This document shows positions 1-10,125 of a stretch of DNA of 64,000 nucleotides, one piece after another (the stretch's first letter is position 1; every line of letters begins with the position of its first letter). The stretch covers positions 62,001 to 126,000 of the forward strand of contig JAPNXP010000009.1 in the NCBI GenBank assembly GCA_028753945.1. Direction: 5' to 3'. This DNA comes from Hexactinellida sp. DTS-2022. Taxonomy: Eukaryota > Porifera > Hexactinellida. The position numbers and the translations under genes were made by a program. Below the pieces are notes generated by a model. It saw only the letters and a program-made list of their open reading frames with translations, ran no database searches and was not told where the DNA came from.

Positions 1-65
1 AGCCTGCATAATCCGACATTATTCCTTATCCCAACGGGGTGTCGGATTAAACAGGTTCTACTGTA
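1..65 (+). repeat. Tigger/pogo-like short element, truncated by window edge
   Basis: The stretch ends in GGTTCTACTGTA and carries GTGTCGGATTA just inside. The same end occurs at 57383-57421, also preceded by a CCCAACG-GTGTCGGATTA segment. The ACTG-TA end fits the other Tigger-like families in this window. The left end lies outside the window. Confidence 0.5.
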
Positions 66-231
66 TTCAGTTCCTATAAGATATTGAGACAAAATAAGTA
101 AACAAATCCTCCATCAAATAGTGCAGTATAATTGAATAATACCGATTATGTTTCTGACTAACATTATGACTAATAATAAAGTGGTAACCCATGAAAATCC
201 CTTATAAACCCCTTATACCGTATACCAAGGA

Positions 232-405
232 ATTATCCAGGAGCGCGAGACGCTCCTTTTGGAGTATGATTTTTGGAAAATTTGAATTTAGGAGCGCGAA
301 ATTTGGAATCCTCTCCAATACCGTAACATTAATTTGTGATTTAGGCGTATTAAAATTGAGTCAGACCAGGATTAGGAGCTTATTTACAAATGACTGTATA
401 ATACA
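232..405 (-). repeat. Dispersed repeat, GCGCTCC family, copy 1
   Basis: This is the reverse orientation of a roughly 175 bp repeat also present at 10489-10678, 30946-31065, 48484-48546 and 55683-55868. Shared landmarks are TTTGTAAATACGCTCC, CTAATCCTGGTCTGA, ATTCCAAATT-CGCGCTCCTAAAT and a final CTCGCGCTCCTGGATAATTC. The multiple GCGCTCC motifs are likely subterminal repeats of a non-autonomous DNA element. No coding capacity is seen. Confidence 0.7.
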
Positions 406-473
406 CTACCGTATAGTATACCCATGCATAGACTTTATACGACACACACATTACATTAATGGGCAATACTGTA

Positions 474-1235
474 TCACAGCATAAACAGGACCACTGCCAA
501 CAGCAATAAAATCATGACATCGATAGCTAGTGTGTGTCCCGAGCTGGAATAGAGGAGCGGGTTATAATAGCTACAGCTGTCCGTCTTGCCCGAGGGACAG
601 CTGATCACCGAAAAGTTGGCACTCAGACACAGGTGCGAACTCGTTATATATCTGTGGTTGTCAATAGTGGAGCATTGGAATGTGACCGTATTGCTAATTC
701 CAAACTTAGTTGTGAAGGTAGATTTAAGTTCTGACAGAGAAGTGGAGGTGCCCGGGTAAATATCGTTTTCCTGTAGAATCTTACCGAAATTGAATCTGCC
801 GTATAGCTCTAGGGTTCTGGAGAAATAGGCCGATTGGGAGGGGAACATATCCGGGTCCCCCTGGACCGCACAGGTCCCGTGTTTGCTCCATTCGTAGCTC
901 CAGAAGGACGCGTCGGTCGCGGACTCTCTGTAATTCGGCCAAACGGCGGTCAGCTCGCTCCTCAGGTCGCTGCTTAGGGAGTCCGAACTGAATGGGTCCC
1001 CGTAGCAAAAAGAGGGTTTTGAGGTCTGTTGGTTAAGTGTGGGCCATAGACCATGGATTGTCCAGGTGTTGGTGACCTTATCGCGGTCGCAACCGTTCCC
1101 TATACTGGTGCAGTACCCAGGGGGCCAAGTCAGGGCGAGGACAACATAATCGTAGGTAACGTTTTCAGCTGATGTCAACAACAACAATAACAACGAGTTA
1201 AGTAACAATAACACAAGTTGCATAGAAAGAGTCAT
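474..1235 (-). CDS. RNase T2 family secreted or membrane-anchored ribonuclease
   Basis: A single-exon protein of 253 aa. Residues 1-23 form a leucine-rich signal peptide. The two RNase T2 active-site blocks are visible: CAS I (TIHGLWP, His61) and CAS II (FWSYEWSKHGTC, residues 111-122, with Glu115, Lys118 and His119). These enzymes cleave RNA through a 2',3'-cyclic phosphate and act outside the cell or in lysosomes. The first CAS II histidine, normally in an HEW context, is Tyr114 here. The last ~20 residues (IDVMILLLLAVVLFML) are strongly hydrophobic and follow a Ser/Gly-rich stretch, so a GPI signal or C-terminal anchor is likely, which is not the usual T2 layout. The start is the first Met before the signal peptide. 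Family assignment is firm; activity is inferred. Confidence 0.93.
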   Translation of the reverse strand: MTLSMQLVLLLLNSLLLLLLTSAENVTYDYVVLALTWPPGYCTSIGNGCDRDKVTNTWTIHGLWPTLNQQTSKPSFCYGDPFSSDSLSSDLRSELTAVWPNYRESATDASFWSYEWSKHGTCAVQGDPDMFPSQSAYFSRTLELYGRFNFGKILQENDIYPGTSTSLSELKSTFTTKFGISNTVTFQCSTIDNHRYITSSHLCLSANFSVISCPSGKTDSCSYYNPLLYSSSGHTLAIDVMILLLLAVVLFML

Positions 1236-1903
1236 TAATAGTATTTTGGTATTGTACTGTAGAAGCGAAATAAGAACGCTTATATAGTCTAGAATACCTA
1301 TATAATATCCATACAGCGTTTCGCTATAATGAGAAGCCTAAGTTAATAGAGTCTCTCTTAGCTGGGAAGACAGAAGGCAGTAATTATATTATTTGTGTCG
1401 CAAATGAAAACAATTAACCATCGTTTTAACTCAGTTCCTTTTCGAGAGATATTTACAGTTAAATAATCGCATTTCCAATTAAATAGTATTTCGATAGCTT
1501 CCGTTAAGAATATTTTGTTGTAGAAGACCATCCTTTTTAAGTTTTTATATAACAAATCGGTCAAAAAGCGTACATAGGGAGGGGTGCTTCTAACTTTTGG
1601 CGCTACGTAAGGTTTGAATGGCATTCTAAGATAAACCGGTGTGAAAATGAAATAGCCAAGTTAGGAACTTGCAGGATTACCATCTTCAGTGTTTCATACA
1701 GGATTTGCATGCAAGGGGGCAAACTGGGATATGTAAATACTTGAGGGGGGGGGGGCATAAATAAAACTTCGTAGTGTAATAAGTGGTTTTTCTAGGGGAG
1801 CAAGTGCCCCCCCCCTGCAATCCCCTGTATGAAACCCAATCTTTGGAATAAATATTATATATTTATTTTAGAATAAATAAGCAACCACGAAGTTGATTTC
1901 AGA
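1236..1903. other. Gap between the RNase T2 and ankyrin-ART genes
   Basis: AT-rich sequence holding the divergent promoters of the flanking genes. No reading frame resembles a known protein. The only structure I see is a foldback repeat near 1687-1843. Confidence 0.5.
1687..1843. repeat. Foldback MITE-like element with poly-G/poly-C core
   Basis: Left end GTTTCATACAGGATTTGCA (from ~1690) is mirrored by TGCAATCCCCTGTATGAAAC near 1816-1838. Between the arms sit runs of G (from ~1744) and of C (~1807). The arrangement fits a short inverted-repeat element; no target duplication is convincing. Confidence 0.5.
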
Positions 1904-3397
1904 ATGGGAAACAAACATCCAGGTGTTGCAGGCGACCCAAACAACAACTGTCTATATTGCGACATAGGAAGAAGTTGGGGATGGGATGGGAAAGGCATAT
2001 TTCACACGCATGACGAGACCACTCCAGAAATATTCAAGGATCAAAAAGTTGAGATTGACCCCCTCACGTATTTGGGAGCAGATGTGCAAGTAAATAAAGA
2101 AGAAATGGAAAAGGCAAATCAATCTATTCATCAGTTCTTCGAGGGAGGGGGAATCAACCCCAAAGTTTACATAGACATGGACATTGTATTGGCTTTAGCT
2201 AAGATTAGCAAATACAGAATTCATAAACCCTTGAACATATCGGATGAAATACAAACTATGTTAGAACACGCAAAGGGCGGGGATTTCAACAGGGCTTTCA
2301 GGATTCTAGAAAAGCACAATGGTACTTGCATTGCGAATTGCATTCCTCCTAACAGGGCATGGGGCCTGCTGCACCAAGCAGCTTACTTCAATAACTTCAA
2401 AGCTGCCGAAAAAATCCTTGAGATTCCGAAATGTGATCCCTATTTACGAACAAAGATAACGCGAGAGGGAACTGTGGAACCTGGCTCAACCGCGGACACA
2501 ATAGCTAAAGATGAAAACGTTAGAAATATTATAAGGAAACATCAAGAAATAAGATCAGAAGCATTAAAAAAAATCGCTGAGATTAAACCAGATATAATCT
2601 CAGTTGACTCTGAGAAAGAGATTCAAGTTGAATCGATTCTGCTCGTGATAAATACTTTCGAGAACGTCCTCCATCCCAAAACACTAAGTTCGAAACATGA
2701 CATGGTATACTCAAACTTAATGCTTAACGTATTCAACTACATTAATACCGGAAGTAACTGGGAGCGAGCGAGAAAAGAGGTGTCCCTTCAGTTGCAGTCG
2801 TTGAATGTGTTCGATGCTATATTCCTCGCAACGGGAAAAGATCAGGCTGAAATAACAGATGAAGTTTTCGAAAAGAAACGAGACTTCTTTGCCAGAGTCA
2901 TTTATTTATACACAAAGGAATACAAGAAGACGGATAACAAAAAGAAAATCTACAGCCCACTGAATTACTCCCTGCTTAAGAAGGGCTGTGAGCACTCATT
3001 TGTGTCAGGAGAAGACCTGGCTCTAGCGGCCTATGGACTCCTTCTTAATGCCATCTTAATGTACTGGACAAACCTAGTCCCTACCAACGCACCTACCTAC
3101 AGAGGAATAGAATTATCTGGGGGCCAGCTAGCTTGCTATAAAGAGGGGCAAACGCTAACATGGCTCTGCTTCAGCTCAAGTTCTCTAAAAGAAGCAGAGA
3201 CTGAAAAGTTCGGTAACACCCTATTTATATGCGACAATTCTCATATGACTAAATATGCTGCGAAAGGTATAAAAGAGCTCTCTCAGTTCCCCAGTGAAGA
3301 GGAGTACCTGTACCCTAGCGGAGCAAGGTTCCGCATCACTAAGATTGACAAAACTCAAGCAAGAATCAAGCTGTTCATCAGATTTGAGGATTACTGA
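1904..3397 (+). CDS. Ankyrin-ADP-ribosyltransferase protein (ART-1)
   Basis: A single-exon protein of 497 aa. Residues ~115-215 contain ankyrin-like units (RAWGLLHQAAYFNNFKAAEK and following). The C-terminal ~150 residues are an arginine-type mono-ADP-ribosyltransferase fold with the R-S-E triad: Arg400 in TYRG, the serine strand CFSSSS (422-427), and the ExE turn SEEEYLYP (Glu465 and Glu467). Such enzymes move ADP-ribose from NAD+ to protein arginines. There is no signal peptide, so the protein should be intracellular, unlike vertebrate ecto-ARTs. The N-terminus has cysteines (LYCDIG). A paralogue of the same ankyrin-ART order lies at 49972-52214. Domain calls are strong; the target protein is unknown. 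Confidence 0.85.
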   Translation: MGNKHPGVAGDPNNNCLYCDIGRSWGWDGKGIFHTHDETTPEIFKDQKVEIDPLTYLGADVQVNKEEMEKANQSIHQFFEGGGINPKVYIDMDIVLALAKISKYRIHKPLNISDEIQTMLEHAKGGDFNRAFRILEKHNGTCIANCIPPNRAWGLLHQAAYFNNFKAAEKILEIPKCDPYLRTKITREGTVEPGSTADTIAKDENVRNIIRKHQEIRSEALKKIAEIKPDIISVDSEKEIQVESILLVINTFENVLHPKTLSSKHDMVYSNLMLNVFNYINTGSNWERARKEVSLQLQSLNVFDAIFLATGKDQAEITDEVFEKKRDFFARVIYLYTKEYKKTDNKKKIYSPLNYSLLKKGCEHSFVSGEDLALAAYGLLLNAILMYWTNLVPTNAPTYRGIELSGGQLACYKEGQTLTWLCFSSSSLKEAETEKFGNTLFICDNSHMTKYAAKGIKELSQFPSEEEYLYPSGARFRITKIDKTQARIKLFIRFEDY

Positions 3398-4110
3398 CAC
3401 TAATAAGTAGAATAGGAACTGACACTAATATGTAGAATAGGAATTAGCATACCCCTTAGTGTACTCTCCATTGTACGTATAGTATTGTTACATATTGTGT
3501 TAATAAGTTTAGATAATAAATACTGTCGGTTAACAGAATATAACTCACTTGGTGTCTGAGTGTGTTTGTATTGTATTGTGATCTATAAACAGGAAACACA
3601 AATAAACAAATGCACTTACAAAATTACTAAGAAGATAGTAATAATGAAGTGTGAAACATTAAATTAATAAAATACAATAGTGCATAATTGAGGGAAAGAC
3701 TGTGTTTATATAAAACATAACGACTTCTGGATTTCAGTGTGAAAAGAAAATCCGATTGAATTGATTCGTTAACAATAGAATTCCTCACTTGTGTATTTGT
3801 ATCCAACAGATATTAGGTTAAATATTTTCATTAATTGAAACTAATGTCAACAACCTATACGCGAAATACTGTATATAATTTTTGGCTATTTATTGATAGA
3901 TTGTGTCAAACTAAAAAATATGTGCATATGTCAAGAGCATATATACGAACACCGAGGCTGAACCAATGTTGTTCCATAGAGTAGTTTGTAGTTTGTATTA
4001 AAAATATGCGATCTTATATTCACGCGGTTATAACTTGTGTGTAGCAGTAGGACTGACTAGGGACTTACAGTTGTAATTAGAATGAGGACATTCAAATGGA
4101 ACTGTTTAAC

Positions 4111-4212
4111 CAGTGGTTCCCATTTCCCAACCTGGGGTACACAAGACGGTCAATGGGAGGGATCCACAGAATGACTATAGGGGTCCACGGTTGAAAAGTT
4201 TGGGAATCGCTG
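4111..4212. repeat. hAT (Charlie-like) MITE
   Basis: Left end CAGTGGTTCCCA and right end TGGGAATCGCTG are near-inverted repeats of the widespread hAT-Charlie type. Flanks TGTTTAAC and TTTTAAC resemble an eroded 8-bp target duplication. A related left half lies at 56019-56115. Confidence 0.6.
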
Positions 4213-4279
4213 TTTTAACCGGAACTAATAGAATATTGATTGCAATGCAATCGTCATTGAATAAACAGAACAAGTAAAC

Positions 4280-4598
4280 CAGGGTTCCGCAAACTTTCAT
4301 TTATATCAGGCCATATAATCTTAACAAAATTTTGCTCAGGCCGCAAACATTATCGAGAAATTTTTCGAAATATAACAAAAACTATGTTGTTGTAATACTA
4401 TAACTATACTAATTTAAGCAAAAAGTGCATAAAGCACTCTAGCCAAAGGTAATAATCAGTGTGTAGGCCAGATTAAAATTAGAAATGTCTCTCAGGCCAC
4501 ACATGATACCAATTTCCAATTTCCATTGAGCTATCAGGCCACACATAAGGTTGTTTCAGGCCGCATGCGGCCTGAAAAACCTAGTTTGCGGAACCCTG
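4280..4598. mobile_element. hAT-like MITE with perfect 8-bp target duplication
   Basis: The terminal inverted repeats are CAGGGTTCCGCAAACT (4280-4295) and AGTTTGCGGAACCCTG (4583-4598), a perfect match. The flanking octamers 4272-4279 and 4599-4606 are both AAGTAAAC. An 8-bp duplication is the hAT hallmark. The inside carries several CAGGCC-type subterminal motifs and no coding sequence, so it is non-autonomous. Confidence 0.9.
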
Positions 4599-4754
4599 AA
4601 GTAAACAAATAGGTGATAATATACATAATTCATGAGCTCTCAAAAACAATAAACATATAACGAAGTGACTTAATATGTGCTAGATTCCATTCTCTCATTA
4701 CCGTATCTAAGGGTGACAGTGAAACATAGCATTTTTAGGGGCAAAACACACAGA

Positions 4755-6533
4755 TTAATTATATTGAGAAATGAGAGGAGTATTTAACGAAAAAGAGGAT
4801 TCATTAATTTCTGTCATTTCACATTCATTTCCGGCTCTTCTACCGTTCCCATTCGTTACAGCCTTAGACTGTATGAAGCCTTCGATCTCACTCAGGAAAT
4901 AGGGTTCCGATCTGTCCACATACCTATACACCAACAGGTCGCTAGGCACACAGGAGTCAGGACACCACTTAACCGGGAGAATAATGTTCCAATTCTTAAC
5001 ACTACTCTCCTCGACAACTAGCTCTGTCATTTGTTTACAAAAGAAACAGTCTTGGAAGCGCGTGTCGACAACAAAAACAAATTTCCGACACCTGGCTATG
5101 AGCTCACACGCGTTAACATAGTGGTTTCTTCCCGCCAGATTAAACAAATCATGCTCGGGCCACAAAACACGAACTCCATTAAGTTTATCGATTAACTCAC
5201 TTTTCACTTCCGCTACAAACTCCGCACAATAATCCTCTGGGGTACACACAAACACGTCGAACTCAAACGGACCAATAGGCTCCTCTCTCTTCCACGCTAT
5301 GTACCAGCGAATAAGTCTAACTTTATACACATACATTACTACCCCAACAACCACAAGTGTCACAGCTATGCCTATAACCGGTAGCGATACAAAGGACAGT
5401 ACCCATATAAGGTCATTGGTCACTCTCTTGTCCCCTGATAAGCTCACTGTCTCGTGTAACCTGCTACCTTTAGCCCCGGGGGTACAAATGTCAACCACAC
5501 ATGAGTATTCAGTTTCATCCGATACCAGAAACGAATGGATAGTCAGAGCCAAGCCCTTTGTACAATTGGGACCGTGGTAGGTATTTGTATGAAGGGATTG
5601 CATGGCGCTATTGACAGAGTATTTGCTGTCTGTGGTTAGTGCGTAAGGGTTGGTATTAACCGCACCGGAACAAATAGGTGTTAGTTTCATATCTATAGTT
5701 CTGACCCAAAACATGTTTACGTTACTCGAAAACGGAACCAATCTACAGGTGACGGTGATGTTGGTTCCTATTTCTTCTGGTGTCACCTTTCTCTGCTCCT
5801 CGAGTTGTAGCACTCTGTTCGCTGCGCTGCCGAATGCTAGATTGGTGCTGGAGACACACAGAAAGTCGTTGTGTATAACCGTAACAAGTGTGGTCTCGGT
5901 TCCCAACACGTTAGCCCCCGTGCAGTAGTAGGGCCCGTCTATACTCAGAGCCTGGGTGTACAGGATCTGTATACCCGACGGACACCTGGTCTCTTCAAAG
6001 AACAGATTCTCCGCCATAAAGCGAAGTACAGAATCTTTTGAGTGCTTAAGTGTATGGAGTAGAGCTGGTCCCAGGTTAGTTATGTTGTATCCGTTAAAGG
6101 GTATCGTCCAGTTATAAACTAGCGTGGGTGTACCGTACAGGGGACATAGGAAGAATACCAGTTGCCCGTTGAATGGCTGAGTGCTTATAAGAGTACCCGC
6201 TTCATAAGGCATAGGGGGTTGTCGCATCTTTAGGTTGATGGTTATAATTGTACCGTTTGGGTAGTAGAACGTATAGCAATTGTTATGTGTCTCAGACATA
6301 CTAGTTACAGTGAAGGGACATTGGAATGCCGCTAGGCTCTTGTAAGGAACAACATAGTATACGCATTCGATGTCGGAATATGTGTCGTGTTGTGAAACCA
6401 GTTTGCTGTTTGTGTCACAATAAGTGAAGTTCCTAAACCTGTCAATGTCGCACCCGATCGGCCAATAGGCAGTCTGGGATTGGGAACTGCTAAGCCTACA
6501 CAGAAAGATGATAATAAATAGTTTGTCAGACAT
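4755..6533 (-). CDS. Ig-TIR transmembrane receptor (IL1R/TLR-like)
   Basis: A 592 aa single-exon type I receptor. The signal peptide is roughly residues 1-20. The ectodomain has Ig-like segments, with the typical distal cysteine motifs DGPYYCTGA (~199-207) and DETEYSCVV (~339-347), and many N-glycosylation sequons. The membrane helix is ~376-402. A cytoplasmic TIR domain spans ~424-554: box 1 FEFDVFVC, box 2-like region around GVRVLWPEHDLF, and a later conserved tryptophan segment (NIILPVKWCP). The Ig-plus-TIR order matches sponge IgTIR receptors and animal IL1 receptors, which signal through TIR adaptors to NF-kB. The short tail has tyrosines and serines. Ligand unknown. Confidence 0.9.
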   Translation of the reverse strand: MSDKLFIIIFLCRLSSSQSQTAYWPIGCDIDRFRNFTYCDTNSKLVSQHDTYSDIECVYYVVPYKSLAAFQCPFTVTSMSETHNNCYTFYYPNGTIITINLKMRQPPMPYEAGTLISTQPFNGQLVFFLCPLYGTPTLVYNWTIPFNGYNITNLGPALLHTLKHSKDSVLRFMAENLFFEETRCPSGIQILYTQALSIDGPYYCTGANVLGTETTLVTVIHNDFLCVSSTNLAFGSAANRVLQLEEQRKVTPEEIGTNITVTCRLVPFSSNVNMFWVRTIDMKLTPICSGAVNTNPYALTTDSKYSVNSAMQSLHTNTYHGPNCTKGLALTIHSFLVSDETEYSCVVDICTPGAKGSRLHETVSLSGDKRVTNDLIWVLSFVSLPVIGIAVTLVVVGVVMYVYKVRLIRWYIAWKREEPIGPFEFDVFVCTPEDYCAEFVAEVKSELIDKLNGVRVLWPEHDLFNLAGRNHYVNACELIARCRKFVFVVDTRFQDCFFCKQMTELVVEESSVKNWNIILPVKWCPDSCVPSDLLVYRYVDRSEPYFLSEIEGFIQSKAVTNGNGRRAGNECEMTEINESSFSLNTPLISQYN

Positions 6534-6761
6534 TCGGTAACCAATCAGAATGGGACTATACTATGGTACATATAAGTATCGTGTTTCATTTGTAGTAAGC
6601 TCTGTAATAAGAATTCATTGGAGTCAAAGCATATCTATAGACACTAATGGTTGCTATAGGGACAATGGAATAATGTTCCTTTCCATCCTCCTTTCGTGTG
6701 CTACTAAATCTCTATAGAGAGATACTCACATAACTATTGATAGGTCCAACCGTCAAAATGT

Positions 6762-6874
6762 GTACTCCTTATCCTGAATTCGTAATAACCGGTGTTATTT
6801 GTATTAAAAAGGCTTTGAAGGGACTGAAATAGTGTTCGTATTAACCGTATTCGTACTAACGAGGTTCTACTGTA
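6762..6874 (-). repeat. Tigger/pogo-like MITE, family C (partial)
   Basis: The segment ends CTAACGAGGTTCTACTGTA. Inside are ATCCTGAATTCGTAATAACC and GTATTAACCG, which match the fuller copies at 33393-33554 and 34521-34678. The distal end is eroded. Confidence 0.7.
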
Positions 6875-7197
6875 TCTTAACTAGTTGAGTTGATAAACTA
6901 ACACATGTTTAATCCGATTAATATTTAAAGTATCTGTATTCCAATAGGGAATCCTTACTACTACAAGAGCATAGGCATCTCTGTTCGTGTGTGACAGAGA
7001 AAGGGATGTGACCTCAGAGACACTATGTCACTGCTAGCTGCTGTGAGAATAGCAGCAGATGAATAATGTATAGGCGCTCCCTAACTGTAAGGGGAAGCCC
7101 AGGCAAATGTCAGCTGGGTATAAAACATAGACTGATGAGTTATAAAGGAATTTATCTTTGATTAAGTTGATAAGACAGATCTCAGAAAAGCAGTTGG

Positions 7198-7440
7198 AAT
7201 GTAAGTATAGCTAATGTAGTTATGTTTGTTTGTTAGTTAGTTAGTTAGTTTGTTAGTTTGTATATCTTTAAACGGCTATTAAAATGTAAGTATAGCTAAT
7301 GTAGTTATGTTTGTTTGTTAGTTAGTTAGTTAGTTTGTTAGTTTGTATATCTTTAAACGGCTATTAAAATGTAACTATAGCTAATGTAGTTATGTTTGTT
7401 TGTTAGTTTGTTTGTATATCTTTAAAGGGCAATTGAAATG
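7198..7440 (+). repeat. Minisatellite, ~86 bp unit, nearly three copies
   Basis: Each unit starts AATGTAAGTATAGCTAATGT, runs through GTTTGTTAGTTAG microsatellite sequence and ends TATATCTTTAAACGGCTATT. The first two copies are nearly identical. The third is shortened in the TTAG tract. Confidence 0.85.
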
Positions 7441-7695
7441 TTGTTAACAGAGATTTTGTTAACTAATGATAGTCTTATAAAAGTTGTAAAAGCAATGTTT
7501 TTAAAAATTTGATTATGAAATTATAAAATTAATTGTTTCGTAAATAAGAGTGATAATTAATGGTGTTTGTATTTATTTTTACAAACCAAATATGATTCTG
7601 AGTTTCAAATGTTCATAAAAGAACTTTAAATTGGAACAAGCTCTCGTTAAGCAACACCTCTCTATAAGGAAATATTCCTTGGGGATCCATAAGAT

Positions 7696-7825
7696 TTTAT
7701 GCGCGCCTAATTTAGTTTGAAGTTCATTCACACGCGCCTAAATACTCATTTGTATTATGTCTATGGGGCTCTCTCGATTTTCGCGCGCCTAGAAATGTTG
7801 TCATTCAAATTCACGCGCCTAGATT
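7696..7825 (+). repeat. Dispersed repeat, GCGCGCCTA family, copy 1
   Basis: Landmarks are GCGCGCCTAATTTAGTTTGA, ACGCGCCTAAATACTCA, a TCTATGGGG core and CTCTCGATTTTCGCGCGCCT. Other copies are at 29449-29545 and 62532-62628. The repeated GCGCCTA motif suggests a non-autonomous element with subterminal repeats. Confidence 0.7.
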
Positions 7826-8444
7826 ACCGACCTGTTTATACTTAGTTGTGGAACTGAAACTAAGTGCTCGTATAGCACTATAGTGGCGTAAACAAACTAA
7901 TTTGTTTGCCCCATAATTACTTGCAAATATTAATGCAAATATTAAAGAATAAATTTGGATAACCAAAACTGATTGCAATATTTAGGCGGGAATTCAAAGG
8001 ATTCGCCCAATCAAATCTCAGATTATAATCACTTGCCCGGTTCCACATTAATCATTCAAATTAAACTAATTAGAATAGCAACCAATAACCGTACTTAGAA
8101 TGCATCAAAACAAGTGTGATTCCCTTTGGGATTATGATGGCAAGTTCTAATAGGAACTGTGTAAGATCCAATATAGATTATCTGCTGTTATTATATGGCA
8201 GAACTCTCTATATAGGAAATGCTGCATTGATAAACTTCTGGAAATATATTCATATGACTTCAATTCTATACAAAACGCAAACCATTTAAACAAAATACAT
8301 CTTTGTTCCGAATTACATGCTCTTAATGGAAGTGACAAGTGAAATAATAGAAAGTTAAATAGGTTCCAATTAGAACTACGCAACTTAATATGGCACGTGC
8401 GTCCATGGAATTTGATCTCAATATGGCCATAGTTCCATTTACAA

Positions 8445-8551
8445 TACTAAGTTGACACCGCTTAATAGGGTCACTTCGTTCTAGGGTAGATTGACCCAAT
8501 TAAGCAGATAAATCTATTAACCGGTGGCTCTATTAAGCGGAGTATACTGTA
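8445..8551 (+). repeat. Tigger/pogo-like MITE, family A, short derivative
   Basis: It contains CCGCTTAATAGGGTCAC at the left and CTATTAAGCGGAGTATACTGTA at the right, matching the family A copies at 18147-18335 and 28593-28781 with an internal deletion. Confidence 0.75.
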
Positions 8552-8630
8552 TTAACAAATTCCATAGTTATAACTATATATTTCTAGGTTTGCGAGTGTG
8601 TACTGTATTCTCATATTTTGCTGTGTGAAT

Positions 8631-8666
8631 ATGATGGCGAGATCTGAAGAAATAATAGTCGGAGAG
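8631..8666 (+). CDS. Possible upstream exon of the 9589-10125 membrane protein
   Basis: The open stretch runs from a TTTCTAG acceptor at 8587 through hydrophobic codons (VYCILIFCCVNMMA) to MARSEEIIVGE and a strong donor (GTGAGT at 8667). It ends in phase 0, which fits the phase 0 acceptor at 9589, and the hydrophobic run could be a signal peptide. This is a weak model: the start codon (8631 or earlier) is uncertain and there is no homology support. Confidence 0.3.
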
Positions 8667-9249
8667 GTGAGTTATCCTGTGTACCTAGATACCAAGCTGG
8701 GCAATAGGAATTTGAGCATACATGGTGTTCGTAATAGCAGTCGCATTTTGCATGAAATTTGATTGTTAATAGGTGAACTTGCTGTTAGAGGAACAGAATT
8801 AACATTAGATGCTCACTTGGGGACTGAAATAACTTGCTAATATTAAGCGAATTTGCTATAAGGCGAACACTACTGTATCTCATTATCATAACACGGTTAT
8901 ACTATGTTCAGTATCAACCGATTAACTGGAATTAAAATGAGTTAATTGTAACTAATATCTCAATTAAGCGAGATTTTATAATATTTCAAAGAACGAACAA
9001 CTTAATACACACATTCCAGTTCTGTTATACGACTCACTCTAGGAACTGAAACCAGTTAGATCCATATTCCGTAAATTAACAGGGAGTAATAAAGAGATTA
9101 AGTTTTCTTAACACGCAGTATATGTACTGTATGTATCTGCTATATAGTTCATAGGCTATTAGCTAATAGCCTATCACTTAATTAGCACTTGTAAGGTGTT
9201 TGAATTGCGTAATTAATCCTTATAGTTTCAGTTCCAGGAGTGGAGTAAT

Positions 9250-9520
9250 AGAAATGTATAATCCATATAATCCGTTGGTGTTCGTATTAACCAGGTTCTA
9301 CCGTACATTAATGGTATATTAAGACGGTCCCCTGGTGTTCGTATTAACCAGGTTATACTGTACATTAATGGTATATTAAGACGGTCCCCTGGTGTTCGTA
9401 TTAACCAGGTTATACTGTACATTAATGGTATATTAAGACGGTCCCCTGGTGTTCGTATTAACCAGGTTATACTGTACATTAATGGTATATTAAGACGGTC
9501 CGCTTAACAGAGTGTATGTA
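9250..9520 (+). repeat. 57-bp minisatellite built from a Tigger-like end
   Basis: About four units of TGTACATTAATGGTATATTA-AGACGGTCCCCTGGTGTTCG-TATTAACCAGGTTATAC. The unit holds the motifs GACGGTCCCCTGGTGTTC and GTATTAACC found at the ends of the dispersed Tigger families C and F. The length of 57 is a multiple of three, which keeps an artificial frame open. Confidence 0.9.
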
Positions 9521-9588
9521 TTACTGTAGGTGTTCTTATTAACCAGGTTATACTTATAACGGGAGTTGACTGTATATGTATCCTATAG

Positions 9589-10125
9589 GTGTGCGAGTCT
9601 CGTACGAACAACTCTATCCCGACCTTCTGCAAAGGCTGCACCGACCGGTTTGACGGGCTGGGGTACAACCCGTGGATACGAGTCCCAAAGGAACCTGGAC
9701 TCCTTCTGAAGTACAAACTGAAATCCCTAGAAAATAACTCATGCAAAATATACAATCCGGCCGCTACATGTTTTCCAAACCGGAATTTGAAAGGAATTAA
9801 TTTCACAATGGGAGGGGAAGGCGATTCGTACCTGTACGTTAATTTCACAAACGTAGAAGAATACAACTTTGTTAATTTCACTATTTACATACAATGTACT
9901 GTGCATGACCCACCATTTTGCGTTGTTGTAACATTAGTAGACAAATGTCCAAGAATTGGCCTAACCATGGCTCAAAAAGTATCAATAACGATAGCAACAA
10001 TGTTCCTAGTGTTTGTTTTGATTGTATTAATCGTGTTGTTAGTCGGATGCCTTATAAAAACGCAGTATAACAAGATACCTGAACAAAAGGAGAAAAAGAT
10101 GTACAAATATGTTCAGATGGATTAG
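9589..10125 (+). CDS. C-terminal exon of a single-pass membrane protein
   Basis: The open frame starts at a splice acceptor (TCCTATAG ending at 9588) and runs 178 codons to a stop. Most is extracellular in character: cysteines (FCKGC, SCKIY, ATCF, IQCTV, PFCVV, DKCP) and several sequons (NNS, NFT). A strong membrane helix is at about 133-155 (IATMFLVFVLIVLIVLLVG), followed by a short basic tail. I do not recognise the ectodomain; the cysteine spacing and immediate juxtamembrane cysteine suggest a small cysteine-stabilised fold. The 57-bp minisatellite and the end of a Tigger family B element sit just upstream in the intron. The 5' exons are unproven, and a truncated gene is possible. Confidence 0.5.
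   Translation: MCESRTNNSIPTFCKGCTDRFDGLGYNPWIRVPKEPGLLLKYKLKSLENNSCKIYNPAATCFPNRNLKGINFTMGGEGDSYLYVNFTNVEEYNFVNFTIYIQCTVHDPPFCVVVTLVDKCPRIGLTMAQKVSITIATMFLVFVLIVLIVLLVGCLIKTQYNKIPEQKEKKMYKYVQMD

Larger units (their letters stand above)
6534..8586. other. Intergenic region rich in small repeats
   Basis: I see no gene here. It holds a Tigger-like fragment (6762-6874), an 86-bp tandem repeat (7198-7440), a GCGCGCCTA-family repeat (7696-7825) and a Tigger family A derivative (8445-8551). Confidence 0.6.

Noticed and set aside
7198-7440. CRISPR-like array
   Set aside because: Units are contiguous, with no unique spacers; it is a minisatellite in a eukaryotic genome.
9228-9479. Minus-strand repeat protein of 19-residue units
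   Set aside because: Artefact of the 57-bp minisatellite, which is a multiple of three.
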